43,329 bases of DNA from Balneolaceae bacterium (GCA_020832225.1 JAFIFA010000222.1:1-43329); one strand, 5' to 3'; numbered from the stretch's first letter, positions 8,304-17,289 are shown. Program-made: numbers and translations. Notes: a model not told the origin generated them from the letters alone.

Positions 8304-10181
8304 TTAAAAGATAACAAGATCATCCTCATCCAATTTTGGTAAGAGCTCCATCAGATGGTTCCAAATGATGACAAGTGCATAGGTATCCAAACAGCAATAT
8401 CTGTTCAACAGACCCGGCAATAGTTCACTTTCATCTGGTGAAAGCAACCCATTTCTCATGGCGATATAAGCGTTCATGGCAACCGCTCCTTCATCCACTT
8501 TGATATCGGGATGTTGAATCAGACCGTATGGATCAGGTGCAGTTCCATTCTTTTCACTTAATAGGTCAATCTCTTTTCCTGCAAGTTTTACCTGAAGTTC
8601 ATCGCGGCCAGCGAACTCTTTCTCATAGGCCAGAACCGACTGCAGGGTTTCTTTCAAGCCAAGACTTCCCCTGAACCACCCGTTGAAGTAGTAATCGCGA
8701 AGTGATCTACTGATATCAAATATCCTATTATGCACTCCACTGCCTCCGTTAATAAACTTTCTGAGCTCCTCCGATCTCTCCCTGCCGTTCCCACCTTTCT
8801 GCCTGAACTCTCGCACCAGGCTATGGAGAGCCTGGCTTTCGAAAGGTGAGTACTGAATCAAGGTTCCTTTCCATATGTCAGGTACAGACATCAGCTTTTG
8901 CGTAAACTGTTCATGCTGATCGTTTCCGGATCTCCCCTGATCGAGCCAGGAGGTATGAGACAAGGTTCCGTCCTCACTCAATGAATGGCAGGAAAACTGA
9001 AACAGTAGCGGCTTGTAGGGTTCCTGTCCCTTCAACATTGGAATTGCGTACGTTGCCGCTTCAAAATCGATGAAGTGTAGCGGATAGTTTAGTTTTTTGA
9101 TATCCAAAAGCCCTGGCTTAATCCATACTCCCGGTATCTGCTCCCCTCTGGCCTGGGCAAGCTGAAGCATTCTTCTCTGGCTAATCGAAATAGAGGGGCT
9201 CCGTGGCAGGCGGATAGCTTCAAATGTATCTCCCCCCGGCCTTTTTGGCACTTGTTCCTGAAAGTGTGAGCCGTTTTCCGATTCATCGCTATTTCCATGG
9301 CCAATCAATTCAAAGATGTGCCTGTCTGGTTCAGATAGGGTCTCATCAAAGAAGTAGGTCTCCCAGCACCCTTTCTCTCCCTCCTTTTCAGATCTTCTGA
9401 AACCACAGTACCCGCAAGCCTTATTGATTTTAATCTGTAGAGGATTACCGCTGGCTATATCAGACCGGCTCAGAACTTCACAGGCATTGGCAACAGACCT
9501 TCCCGCAAACTTCGGATGGGCTACCTCATCAGTCAAAGATTCAGACATTTGTTCTACGGCATCAGTGGCATCAACCACGGCAAAAAGCCTTTTTGCTTCA
9601 TCAGCAATCTCTTCAGAAATGGTGTCCAAATTATTCCATCTCTGATCGGAAAGGCTCTCCAATCCCGCCCTGAATCCTCTTTGAGGAAAAACGAGATTTA
9701 TCTTGCAATCAGCATCCGGATAGAGACGGCGAAGCACCTCTAATCTGAATGAAGCCTTCAGCAGATAAACCTGCTCTGCCCGCCTACCGTATGTTCCTGC
9801 GATAACAAAAGGGTCAGAACGTCTTCTGAGCTTTCCGTGGAGCTGCCAGATCGTAAACCGGTCATCTTCCCTTCTCAACAGAGGCACTCTCGATACAAAG
9901 TTTTCATGCCTGAGTACAGCTCCCAAAATGGTAACATCGCCCGGCTTTGACAAAACTTCTCCCGTTTCAGAGGCTGCAGTTTCTGTATCATTTGATGTTT
10001 GATAGAGATCAGGTAGAGTGGTTGCAAAGAAATCGCGAAGTCTTAGCTTGTTTCTCTGCCGGAAGGGAAGGTGTTCTTTTTTATTGGATCGATTCTCCCG
10101 GATATGGGTGAGCTTTAGCGGACAAGATACACCACTCTGAAAACGGTTGTCGGTGATCAGCATTAAGTCACTATCTGCCAT
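8304..10181 (-). CDS. DUF2779 protein: RecB-like N-terminus plus DEDD exonuclease-like C-terminus
   Basis: The 625-residue protein resembles the DUF2779 family. The N-terminal part looks like a RecB/Cas4-type PD-(D/E)XK fold: a cysteine in FQSGVSCPLKL (C20) and a cluster CGYCGFRR...GC near residue 255 could hold an Fe-S cluster as in AddB or Cas4. The expected acidic active-site residues are not obvious (RVPLL and WQLHGK stand where R-x-D-x-L and E-V-K would be). The C-terminal domain has DEDD-type landmarks: LHFIDFEAATYA near residue 370, FDISR in the middle and YCCLDTYA near residue 595. The substrate is unknown. It starts 2 bases after murB, so it belongs to that operon. Confidence 0.82.
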   Translation of the reverse strand: MADSDLMLITDNRFQSGVSCPLKLTHIRENRSNKKEHLPFRQRNKLRLRDFFATTLPDLYQTSNDTETAASETGEVLSKPGDVTILGAVLRHENFVSRVPLLRREDDRFTIWQLHGKLRRRSDPFVIAGTYGRRAEQVYLLKASFRLEVLRRLYPDADCKINLVFPQRGFRAGLESLSDQRWNNLDTISEEIADEAKRLFAVVDATDAVEQMSESLTDEVAHPKFAGRSVANACEVLSRSDIASGNPLQIKINKACGYCGFRRSEKEGEKGCWETYFFDETLSEPDRHIFELIGHGNSDESENGSHFQEQVPKRPGGDTFEAIRLPRSPSISISQRRMLQLAQARGEQIPGVWIKPGLLDIKKLNYPLHFIDFEAATYAIPMLKGQEPYKPLLFQFSCHSLSEDGTLSHTSWLDQGRSGNDQHEQFTQKLMSVPDIWKGTLIQYSPFESQALHSLVREFRQKGGNGRERSEELRKFINGGSGVHNRIFDISRSLRDYYFNGWFRGSLGLKETLQSVLAYEKEFAGRDELQVKLAGKEIDLLSEKNGTAPDPYGLIQHPDIKVDEGAVAMNAYIAMRNGLLSPDESELLPGLLNRYCCLDTYALVIIWNHLMELLPKLDEDDLVIF

Positions 10182-10183
10182 CG

Positions 10184-11242
10184 CTATTCCAGAATATTGA
10201 CTTCGGGAACAAGCTCAATGTCAAACTTCTGCTGCACCGATTTCTGAATTCGAATTGCATGACCAAAGATCTCCTCTCCCGTTGCATCACCGTGATTAAC
10301 GATAACAAGGGCCTGATTTCTGTAGGTGCCCACGTTGCCAATTCGCTTCCCTTTCCAACCGGCCTGCTCAATCAGCCAACCGGCAGGTATCTTTATTAGA
10401 CCATCACCTGCCGGAAATGAGGGCATCTCAGGATATCTCTTTTCCAGAGTCTCAAAAAAAGATTTATCAACCACCGGGTTCTTGAAGAAACTGCCGGCGT
10501 TGCCCAGAACGGATGGATCGGGTAGTTTGGAGCGACGAATAGATACAACAGCATCATACACATCCCTGATTACTGGTCTTGAGACTCCCGCCTCATTAAA
10601 GTGGTTTTTCAGAGCGTAGTAGGAGTCATTGATCCGATGGGGGCTTTTCCTCAGCTTTAGTACAATGCCGGTGATAATCGCCTTTCCCTTCAGTTCACGC
10701 TTGAAGATGCTGTCGCGGTATCCAAATTCACAATCGGTATAATAGAATGTATTAAATTCACCACTCTCCGGTAAGAAAGCTCTTAACGACTCGAAGGTAT
10801 CGGAGAGCTCCACGCCATATGCTCCGATATTCTGAATGGGAGCCGCGCCGGTCGTGCCGGGAATCAGTGCAAGATTTTCAATCCCGCCAAAGTTTCTCTC
10901 TACTGCCCATGTCACGAGTTCGTGCCAGTTTACGCCAGCCCCCGCCTCTATTCGGACGAAATGATCGCTCTCATCGGTGACCCGGATGCCCGGAATTGAT
11001 ATTTTCAGAACCGGACTTTTGGGATCACCCTTCAGTAGAACATTACTGCCGCCACCTAATATAATGGGGAATTTTTGATCGCTGAAAAAACCCTCCTTAT
11101 ACAGCTTTCCAAGGGTATCCTGATCGGTAACTTCGATAAAGGAGTTGGCTACCGCATCGATTCCGAGCGTGTTATATGGCTTTAGACCTACATTTTGCTG
11201 CACAGTCACATTTTTACTTATTTCCCTGTCGGGGTGTGTCAT
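10184..11242 (-). CDS. murB: UDP-N-acetylenolpyruvoylglucosamine reductase
   Basis: MurB uses NADPH and FAD to reduce the enolpyruvyl group and produce UDP-MurNAc for peptidoglycan. The 352-residue product has the FAD-binding loop GGGSNVLLKG (about residues 63-72), the segment ALIPGTTGAAPIQNIGAYG, the loop GNAGSFFKNP with the catalytic serine, and a C-terminal VPEVNILE carrying the acid glutamate. Length and loop content fit the type I (E. coli-like) enzyme. Its ATG overlaps the stop of the upstream CBS-domain gene by 4 bases, suggesting coupled translation, and the DUF2779 gene follows 2 bases after its stop. Confidence 0.97.
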   Translation of the reverse strand: MTHPDREISKNVTVQQNVGLKPYNTLGIDAVANSFIEVTDQDTLGKLYKEGFFSDQKFPIILGGGSNVLLKGDPKSPVLKISIPGIRVTDESDHFVRIEAGAGVNWHELVTWAVERNFGGIENLALIPGTTGAAPIQNIGAYGVELSDTFESLRAFLPESGEFNTFYYTDCEFGYRDSIFKRELKGKAIITGIVLKLRKSPHRINDSYYALKNHFNEAGVSRPVIRDVYDAVVSIRRSKLPDPSVLGNAGSFFKNPVVDKSFFETLEKRYPEMPSFPAGDGLIKIPAGWLIEQAGWKGKRIGNVGTYRNQALVIVNHGDATGEEIFGHAIRIQKSVQQKFDIELVPEVNILE

Positions 11243-12636
11243 ACGGAGGCTTCGGGTGATGTTTTTACAGAAGGTATCGGTTTTACCCGCAACTTTTTAA
11301 CCCGGTTGTTCTTTACAGAGTGCACGGTGAGTTCAAGGTTTTTGTATACCATTCTCTCGCCCACATTGGGAATCCGCTCCGTGAGGTGGTAGATCAAACC
11401 GCCGAGCGTTTCGAATTCGTCATCATCGGATGTGATGGTGGTACCGAGAATTTCATCCACATCGTCCAGGTCAATTTTGGCATCAAAGATATAAACTCCA
11501 TTTTTGAAACGCGTATAGAGCTTCTCCTCCTGGTCGTCATACTCATCGCCGATGTCGCCAACAATCTCCTCCAGAATATCATCCAGCGTCACAATCCCTT
11601 CGGTTCCGCCATACTCATCCACCACAATGGCTATGTGAGTTTTCTCGTGCTGGAAGTCTCGGAGCAGGTCGTCCAGTTTCTTCGTCGCCGGAATAAAGAG
11701 GGCCTTTCTGGCGATGGTGCGCCAGTTAATCGGAGAGTCCTCCATCTCTGTATTGATGTATGGAAGCACATCTTTGGAGTAGATAACGCCCAACATATTG
11801 TCCAGGTCGTTCTCAAAAAGCGGCATTCGTGACAAACCCTTTTCTCGTATCAAATTGATTACATCCTGAAGGCTCGACTCCACCGATACAGCAACGATGT
11901 TCACCCTCGAGGTCATTATTTCGCGAACGGTGATATTACCAAACTCAATCACATTTTCGATAATCTCTCGCTCATCTCCTTTAATTGATCCCTCCTGCTC
12001 ACTCATCTCAGCCATTGTTTTGAGGTCCTCTGCCGTCATACGATTGTTAGGTCTGGGAAGAGTTCTTTCAATACTCATTGTACTCTCGGCAATCAGCTTT
12101 GAAATTGGGGTGAGAAGGAAAAAATTCACATAGATAAATGGGGTCATCCTTCTTGACACCTTGATCGGATTATTAATGGCAATCACCTTTGGAGTAATTT
12201 CGGATAAAATCAGAATCATGAAGGTGAGCACAACGATTTCAATTGAGTAGACGATGGTTGCCGGAAAACCATAGTATGCAACAATCTTACCGGTGAGAAC
12301 AGCCGCCATTACGGAACTGACAATGTTGGCAAATGTATTGCCGATCAGAATAGTGGCAAGCAGGCGCCGTGGCTTCTGTAGCATTTTCAGAATCCTGGAA
12401 TCTACAGAGCCATATTCCCCCTCTGTATCGAGCTGATCCAGCTGATTGACCAATGAAAAGTAGGCAACCTCCGATCCTGAATAGAGAGCACTGATCAGGA
12501 GACCGGCAAACATGATTGCAAGCTCTATTGAAATTTCACCAAAACTCAGACTGCTCATCTGCTCCGAGGAGGCAAGAAGCAGCTGATTCATGAATGTAAT
12601 CACCGGGCTACCCGGAGGTTCGTCAATCGTTTCCAA
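11239..12636 (-). CDS. CNNM/CorC-HlyC-type membrane protein with CBS domains
   Basis: The 465-residue protein has an N-terminal DUF21 (CNNM) membrane domain with about four helices (residues 35-205, including ALYSGSEVAYFSL), a CBS pair (about 235-350, EREIIENVIEFGNITVREIM then VVDEYGGTEGIVTLDDIL) and a C-terminal CorC_HlyC domain. Family members are linked to Mg2+/Co2+ efflux, and GldE of gliding Bacteroidota has this same architecture; the role here is open. The first ATG gives a Pro-rich leader; the internal start MNQLLLASS (about 12591) is an alternative. It heads the murB-DUF2779 operon. Confidence 0.9.
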   Translation of the reverse strand: METIDEPPGSPVITFMNQLLLASSEQMSSLSFGEISIELAIMFAGLLISALYSGSEVAYFSLVNQLDQLDTEGEYGSVDSRILKMLQKPRRLLATILIGNTFANIVSSVMAAVLTGKIVAYYGFPATIVYSIEIVVLTFMILILSEITPKVIAINNPIKVSRRMTPFIYVNFFLLTPISKLIAESTMSIERTLPRPNNRMTAEDLKTMAEMSEQEGSIKGDEREIIENVIEFGNITVREIMTSRVNIVAVSVESSLQDVINLIREKGLSRMPLFENDLDNMLGVIYSKDVLPYINTEMEDSPINWRTIARKALFIPATKKLDDLLRDFQHEKTHIAIVVDEYGGTEGIVTLDDILEEIVGDIGDEYDDQEEKLYTRFKNGVYIFDAKIDLDDVDEILGTTITSDDDEFETLGGLIYHLTERIPNVGERMVYKNLELTVHSVKNNRVKKLRVKPIPSVKTSPEASV

Positions 12637-12767
12637 GAAGCGAAACTGAGTTTACGGTTAAATGAATGGCAGTTTGAGGTTCGATGCCGCTGATCATTGT
12701 TATCTGAAACTGACGGCTTACTGCCTTTCAGCATATTGATGAATATGGGTAATATGAATAAAAAAAA

Positions 12768-12792
12768 GTGACGATCAAAGAGTGACCGTCAC
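12768..12792 (-). terminator. Rho-independent terminator after ssb
   Basis: The minus strand reads GTGACGGTCACTCTTTGATCGTCAC followed by eight T residues. The 6-bp outer stem GTGACG/CGTCAC closes a 13-base loop region. It lies 42 bases downstream of the ssb stop and isolates this block from the CNNM operon. Confidence 0.8.
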
Positions 12793-12834
12793 CTCTAAAG
12801 TTACGAAATCAGAAAGTAGGATACTGCCTTCTGC

Positions 12835-13281
12835 TTAAAATGGCAGATCATCATCCATGTCATCGAAATTATTATCGATTTCAACACTTTTAGCAGGCTG
12901 AGGTCTCTGCTGCGATTGATCTCCGCCCTGTTGGCCGCCGCCGTTGCCACCACGGCTGTCGAGCATCTGCATGTTGAGCGCTTTAATCTCGGTAGTATAG
13001 CGCTTCTGTCCATCTTTATCTTCCCATGAACGGGTCTGGATAGGGCCTTCAAAGTAGGCCAGTGAACCCTTTTTCAGATACTGCTGACAGATCTCTGCAA
13101 GCCGGCCGAAGCATACAATACGATGCCACTCCGTACTCTCCTGCTGCTCACCATTTCGATCTTTATATCTCTCTGATGTTGCCACACTAAGTGTTGCAAC
13201 TGCAGTATTCGACTGTGTATACCGTACCTCTGGATCTTGTCCGAGCCGGCCAATCACCATTGCTTTATTTAATGAACTCAT
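12835..13281 (-). CDS. ssb: Single-stranded DNA-binding protein
   Basis: The 148-residue product has the SSB OB-fold in residues 1-110 ([22 protein letters not shown], then [24 protein letters not shown]), a flexible linker rich in Gly and Gln, and the acidic tip DDMDDDLPF that recruits replication and repair partners. Length and layout are standard. It follows dapD by 86 bases with a possible own promoter in that gap and ends at a hairpin terminator. Confidence 0.97.
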   Translation of the reverse strand: MSSLNKAMVIGRLGQDPEVRYTQSNTAVATLSVATSERYKDRNGEQQESTEWHRIVCFGRLAEICQQYLKKGSLAYFEGPIQTRSWEDKDGQKRYTTEIKALNMQMLDSRGGNGGGQQGGDQSQQRPQPAKSVEIDNNFDDMDDDLPF

Positions 13282-13348
13282 CTTATTACCTCATTTAATT
13301 TGAATGATTGTTCTATTTATAAGAACAGAAAATTTCGGATGCCTTACA

Positions 13349-13376
13349 CAAAGTTAACACAAAATTATTACCTCAA
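13349..13376 (-). promoter_or_regulatory. Possible Bacteroidota-type promoter for ssb
   Basis: On the minus strand TAACTTTG (13349-13356) matches the Bacteroidota -7 consensus TAnnTTTG exactly, with a TTG (13374-13376) 17 bases upstream, close to the usual spacing. The TTG lies in the last codons of dapD. The match is by eye. Confidence 0.4.
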
Positions 13377-14114
13377 TGCACTTTCCAGCTCCAGGGATGC
13401 GGCACTGCCCTCATCTCTGTACTTAATAATTATGGGGCACTGTGCAGAAAGTCGCTGGCTTTTGGCCCATTCGTTGTTAATTGGCCTCGTTCCCGGCACC
13501 ACAACAGCACGTTCGGGGATGGGTGCCCCTTTACCAAGCAGAACTTCATTTACGCAGTCGTAAACCGGAACTGATTTGGATAACGTAACTCCGGGTGCGA
13601 TTACCGCTCCTTTTTTCACCAGTATACCCTCTACAATAACCGAACCTGCGCCTATAAAGCAGTCGTCCTCAATCACGACCGGGCTCAACCCAACCGGTTC
13701 CAGAACTCCACCAAGCTGAACTGCGGCACTCAGGTGGACATTTTTACCAACCTGTGCGCACGAACCAACAAGTGCGTGGCTGTCTACCATCGTGCCCTCA
13801 TCAACATATGCCCCAATGTTGATATATGCCGGTGGCATGATGATAACACTTTTGGCAACGTAGGCTCCCCTTCGAACCGAAGAACCACCCGGAACCAAAC
13901 GAACACCATCCTCCGCTTCAAAAATTCTGGGTGGAATGTTGTGTTTATCTACAAAACCTTCATAAATACCGGCATAATTAACGTTATCGCCCGCTTTGAA
14001 CGCTTCAAGGATTGCATTCTTCACCTCAACATTGGCCTGCCAGGTCTCCCCCTCAGGGTTTGCAGCCCTGATGGTTCCCGCTTCCAATTGATCTAATATC
14101 TCTTTCCAACTCAT
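13368..14114 (-). CDS. dapD: Tetrahydrodipicolinate N-succinyltransferase
   Basis: DapD transfers a succinyl group from succinyl-CoA to tetrahydrodipicolinate in the DAP/lysine pathway. The protein has the left-handed beta-helix of hexapeptide repeats, with the hallmark stretch INIGAYVDEGTMVDS and GSCAQVGKNVHLS. I choose the start MSWKEIL at 14114, 4 bases after the dapA stop; the tracked start at 14189 adds 25 residues that overlap dapA. The resulting 248 residues are slightly shorter than the 274 of E. coli. It is the last gene of lysC-dapB-dapA-dapD. The acyl donor (succinyl versus acetyl) is assigned by similarity only. Confidence 0.93.
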   Translation of the reverse strand: MSWKEILDQLEAGTIRAANPEGETWQANVEVKNAILEAFKAGDNVNYAGIYEGFVDKHNIPPRIFEAEDGVRLVPGGSSVRRGAYVAKSVIIMPPAYINIGAYVDEGTMVDSHALVGSCAQVGKNVHLSAAVQLGGVLEPVGLSPVVIEDDCFIGAGSVIVEGILVKKGAVIAPGVTLSKSVPVYDCVNEVLLGKGAPIPERAVVVPGTRPINNEWAKSQRLSAQCPIIIKYRDEGSAASLELESALR

Positions 14115-14118
14115 AGTT

Positions 14119-15000
14119 TCAGTTTTGATTGTACCATTTATTGATTTTTTCATCAGCCGCCAAAAGTTCTTCCACCACAACCTCTTCATTTTCTGTAAGA
14201 GGCGGTCTCAGGCTTGCCGACTCGATCATACCTTTTGCTTTCATGAGCACCTTCACCGGAACAGGGTTGGGTGCTGTAAACAGTGCCCTGGAGGAGTTGC
14301 TCCATGGACTAGTCAATCCAATCAACTCTCCGTCCTGTCCCTTATCTACATAGAGCCGGGTCTGCTCCGGCCACACATTTGATGCAACCGAAACCAATCC
14401 CGCACAATCACTCACGCAAAGGTATGGATAGAGAGCGTCATCACCAGCATAAAACGGAAGGTCAGGAAACTGTGCCTTCATCTGTTCAAACCCAACGATA
14501 CTGCCACCAGCCTCTTTCACACTCCAGCAATTTTCGTGATCTGCGATCTGTTTCAATGCCTCAGGCGAGAGCTCAACTCCGGTTCTTGAAGGAACGTTGT
14601 AGATCATACAGTGCGCATCGGCTTCATCCAGCAGAACGCTAAACCATGCTGCCTGCCCAACAGCGCCGGGCTTGGCATAGAAAGGTGTAACTAAAAGAAA
14701 AGCATCAACGCCAATATTGTTGCAGTACCCAATCCACTCTTTCTGCTCGTCCAGATTGAAACCACCAACACCGGCCATAATGGGTATTTTTGGTGAGAGG
14801 GCGCAAACATAGTCAACTACAGTTCGTTTCTCAGACTCTTTTAGAGCCAGACCTTCTCCCGTACTGCCAAGAAGCAGCACACCATTTCCGGCCTGTTCCT
14901 GCTGTTTAATCAGTGCGTTCAGATCATCAAAATGGATCTCACCGTTCTCTTTCATTGGAGTAATCAGCGCAGTCCAGAGTGTGCATTCAGTTGCTTTCAT
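14119..15000 (-). CDS. dapA: 4-hydroxy-tetrahydrodipicolinate synthase
   Basis: DapA condenses pyruvate with aspartate semialdehyde, the branch-point reaction towards diaminopimelate and lysine. The 293 residues form the class I aldolase-type barrel: the motif GSTGEGLALKESEK, the tyrosine/arginine motif MIYNVPSRTG, and the Schiff-base lysine in SVKEAGG. Length is normal. Its ATG overlaps the dapB stop by 4 bases and its stop is 4 bases ahead of the preferred dapD start, so translation of the whole operon is probably coupled. Confidence 0.97.
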   Translation of the reverse strand: MKATECTLWTALITPMKENGEIHFDDLNALIKQQEQAGNGVLLLGSTGEGLALKESEKRTVVDYVCALSPKIPIMAGVGGFNLDEQKEWIGYCNNIGVDAFLLVTPFYAKPGAVGQAAWFSVLLDEADAHCMIYNVPSRTGVELSPEALKQIADHENCWSVKEAGGSIVGFEQMKAQFPDLPFYAGDDALYPYLCVSDCAGLVSVASNVWPEQTRLYVDKGQDGELIGLTSPWSNSSRALFTAPNPVPVKVLMKAKGMIESASLRPPLTENEEVVVEELLAADEKINKWYNQN

Positions 15001-15671
15001 ATTGTTTCGCTATATGCCCTGTCAAAAATATCTTCAAACTTATAAAAACCCGGGGCGATGTGCGGATGTTTAAGCAGATAGTTTGCTGTCCAGACCGCAC
15101 CTTCAGCAAAAAGCCGTCGTGTCTCGGCTTCATGGGTCAGTGTAATCGTTTCATTTTCTGTCTTAATCTCAAGCGTGTGAATTCCTTTCACGTCACCTTG
15201 TCGGTCTGATGAGATTGTCGCATCGCGATTCAGCCACTGTTGCCAGGATATTGCCGTTCCGCTTGGGGCATCCTTTTTATGAACATGGTGCACCTCATGA
15301 ATATGGAATTTTGCATCCTTCAGAAGGGAAGCCCCCTTTCCAAATAGTGTAATGGCTTTACGCACCAGATTCATTCCGAGGCTAAAGTTTGAGCCTATCA
15401 CCCACCTGGCATTGGCTTCTTTTACACGCTCCGGTAGGTCGCCGTGCCACTTATACCCTGTTGTTCCCCAAACCGCAGGAATACCGGCCTCCAAAAGCTC
15501 TTCCGACACAGTTTCTGCAGCATCAGCATTGACAAAAACAATGGCTATATCGGTTTCTGATAGTTTGTCTGCGTTCGGTTTGTTTGAACTGTTAAACAGT
15601 ACAGCATCCTCCCCAAGAAGTTCAGCTACTGCACTGCCTGTTTTACCTGTTCCGATTACGGAAACTTTCAT
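14997..15671 (-). CDS. dapB: 4-hydroxy-tetrahydrodipicolinate reductase
   Basis: DapB reduces the DapA product with NAD(P)H. The 224-residue product is shorter than the 270 residues of E. coli but has all the key motifs: the nucleotide-binding loop GTGKTG at residues 7-12, GTTGY near residue 70, and the substrate-binding signature EVHHVHKKDAPSGTA near residues 129-143. Compact versions of this length occur in Bacteroidota-type genomes. It overlaps lysC and dapA by 4 bases on each side. Confidence 0.96.
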   Translation of the reverse strand: MKVSVIGTGKTGSAVAELLGEDAVLFNSSNKPNADKLSETDIAIVFVNADAAETVSEELLEAGIPAVWGTTGYKWHGDLPERVKEANARWVIGSNFSLGMNLVRKAITLFGKGASLLKDAKFHIHEVHHVHKKDAPSGTAISWQQWLNRDATISSDRQGDVKGIHTLEIKTENETITLTHEAETRRLFAEGAVWTANYLLKHPHIAPGFYKFEDIFDRAYSETI

Positions 15672-17029
15672 TTGATTCGGTCTGTAATAAATTTTTTGTG
15701 TAAAACTTGTACCACACCCTCAGCACTCTTTGAGTCTACCAGAAAACAGAGATTGTGTGAGCTTGCGCCGTGGCAGATCAGGCGAACGTTAATATCTTCG
15801 AGAGCTCCGAAAACCGGACCGCTGAGTCCCGATGTAGTGTGTAGATTATTGCCGACGAGTGCAATCAGAGATAGGTTATTCTCGATCTCAACCTGACAAA
15901 ATTCACTCAGCTCTTTTCTCACCTCTTCATTGAAATTCTCTCGTCCCGGTGCATTCGCGCCGGTATCCAGTGTAAGTGAGACACTCACTTCACTGGTGGT
16001 TACCAGATCCACACTTATTTTATGTTTTGAAAGCACCCTGAAGAGGCGTGCCAAAAAACCGTGCTGATGAAGCATATCCAGGCTGTGAACCGTAATCAGG
16101 GTTTGATCCCGGCGCAGGCTGATCGCCCTTATAACCGGATGGCTACGTGTCTCCTTCAAAATCCAGGTTCCCGGTTTCTCCGGCTGTATGCTAGAGCCCA
16201 CATAGACTCTGATATTTTTTCGAACAGCCGGCACCATCGTTGCCGGGTGGAGAACCTTGGCTCCAAAAACGGAGAGCTCCGCTGCCTCATCAAAACTGAT
16301 CTCTGTAATTGGCCTGGCATCCGGTACAATTCTTGGATCGGTGGTGTAAACCGCGGTCACATCGGTCCATATTTCGAGCACATCAGCATTGATCGCTTCT
16401 GCAAAGAGTGCCGCAGAGTAGTCACTCCCCCCACGTCCAAGCGTAGTGGTGCGCCCGTTTTTAGTGCTTCCGATAAACCCTTGCGTTACGACCCTTCCCT
16501 CACTGATCAGCGGAAGCAGGACCTCTTCGGCCTTCTCTGCAATCGCCTCAATATCCGGCTCTGCAGCCGTATGGTGATGATCAGTGATCATCACCTCTCT
16601 TGCGTCGAGCCAATAGACCTCTTCGCCGGTCACCTGACTCACAACCTCTGCAAAGATAGTTGATGAAAGCATCTCACCGAATGAGAGCAACTTGTCTTTA
16701 AGCTGTGGTGTCACGGTTTTGGCTGAAAGGGAGACTTCATCTAATTCATCAAGCAAATTGATCAGCTTGACCGAAATCTCAGCTTCCCTGTCAAGAGACT
16801 TTGCAATGGTGAGATGCCTTTCGCGAATCTGTTTGAGTATTCCCCGCTTTTCATCTGCACATGTACTGTCAAAAAGCTGCGTGAGAAGATTTGTGGTTCC
16901 TGAAGTGGCGCTAACCACCAGTACTTTTTTGTCAGGGTCTTTCTTTACGATTTGGGCACAGCGAGTCATAGCCAGGAAATCGGCCATACTGGTGCCACCG
17001 AATTTTGCAGTCTTGATCAGGTCAGGCAT
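15668..17029 (-). CDS. lysC: Aspartate kinase
   Basis: This enzyme phosphorylates aspartate, the first step for lysine, DAP, threonine and methionine. The 453-residue monofunctional enzyme has the N-terminal kinase motif KFGGTSMADF, the motif TTLGRGGSDYSAAL, and two C-terminal ACT domains (about residues 300-453), which usually provide feedback inhibition by lysine. No homoserine dehydrogenase is fused. Position ahead of dapB, dapA and dapD indicates a role in DAP/lysine synthesis. The first in-frame ATG fits the KFGGTS motif at the usual distance. A structured leader lies upstream. Confidence 0.96.
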   Translation of the reverse strand: MPDLIKTAKFGGTSMADFLAMTRCAQIVKKDPDKKVLVVSATSGTTNLLTQLFDSTCADEKRGILKQIRERHLTIAKSLDREAEISVKLINLLDELDEVSLSAKTVTPQLKDKLLSFGEMLSSTIFAEVVSQVTGEEVYWLDAREVMITDHHHTAAEPDIEAIAEKAEEVLLPLISEGRVVTQGFIGSTKNGRTTTLGRGGSDYSAALFAEAINADVLEIWTDVTAVYTTDPRIVPDARPITEISFDEAAELSVFGAKVLHPATMVPAVRKNIRVYVGSSIQPEKPGTWILKETRSHPVIRAISLRRDQTLITVHSLDMLHQHGFLARLFRVLSKHKISVDLVTTSEVSVSLTLDTGANAPGRENFNEEVRKELSEFCQVEIENNLSLIALVGNNLHTTSGLSGPVFGALEDINVRLICHGASSHNLCFLVDSKSAEGVVQVLHKKFITDRIK

Positions 17030-17202
17030 ATTTTGAAATCTTTTAGATCATTAAAAGATAGAAAAAATACGCCTCCATTTCAGGTCATCAGACCTTCTAT
17101 TTTTTCCTGAAAAGAGCGATGTTTTTCACGGCAAAAGGTGAATGGGCAATGCACCTAATGCTTTTTCAAAAATCAGAAATTCGTTTTCACTGAAACTTTG
17201 TT

Positions 17203-17210
17203 TATCTTTC
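17203..17210 (+). promoter_or_regulatory. Weak -7-like box upstream of the 30-aa ORF
   Basis: TATCTTTC resembles TAnnTTTG with one mismatch, and TTCG lies 19 bases upstream where TTTG is expected. If used, it would give a leader of about 70 bases. By-eye match only. Confidence 0.3.
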
Positions 17211-17225
17211 ATAACTAAGCAGGTG

Positions 17226-17244
17226 GCGATACCGAGTATGTCGC
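17226..17244 (+). repeat. Hairpin in the presumed 5'-UTR of the 30-aa ORF
   Basis: GCGATAC-CGA-GTATGTCGC folds into a 7-bp stem with a two-base bulge (TG) on the right arm. It lies 46 bases before the ATG. A regulatory role is not shown. Confidence 0.45.
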
Positions 17245-17289
17245 TCAAGTAACAGGAAGTTTTAATTAAAAACCACCGGGTGATTATTC

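Larger units (their letters stand above)
17030..17289. other. 260-bp divergent intergenic region between lysC and the 30-aa ORF
   Basis: Towards lysC (minus strand) it contains a two-tier stem-loop: GAAAAAATA (17061-17069) pairs with TATTTTTTC (17098-17106), enclosing AGGTC-ATCA-GACCT (17082-17095). I looked for the lysine riboswitch core and do not see it. A 28-codon minus-strand ORF (17126-17212) is present, but nothing supports it as a leader peptide. Towards the plus strand a 5'-UTR hairpin and a weak promoter-like box are annotated separately. Confidence 0.6.

Noticed and set aside
12732-12756. CATATT/AATATG repeats upstream of the CNNM gene as an operator
   Set aside because: AT-rich six-base repeats of this kind arise easily by chance, and their distance and arrangement relative to the start are unremarkable.
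16061-16663. 200-aa plus-strand ORF opposite lysC
   Set aside because: It lies completely within the aspartokinase gene; no motif or promoter supports it.
17126-17212. 28-codon minus-strand ORF in the lysC leader as a possible leader peptide
   Set aside because: Only three lysine codons, none clustered near the stem-loop, and it ends about 100 bases before lysC; no attenuation layout is visible.
17030-17289. Lysine riboswitch ahead of lysC
   Set aside because: I could not find the conserved junction sequences of the L box; the stem-loop present is too simple.
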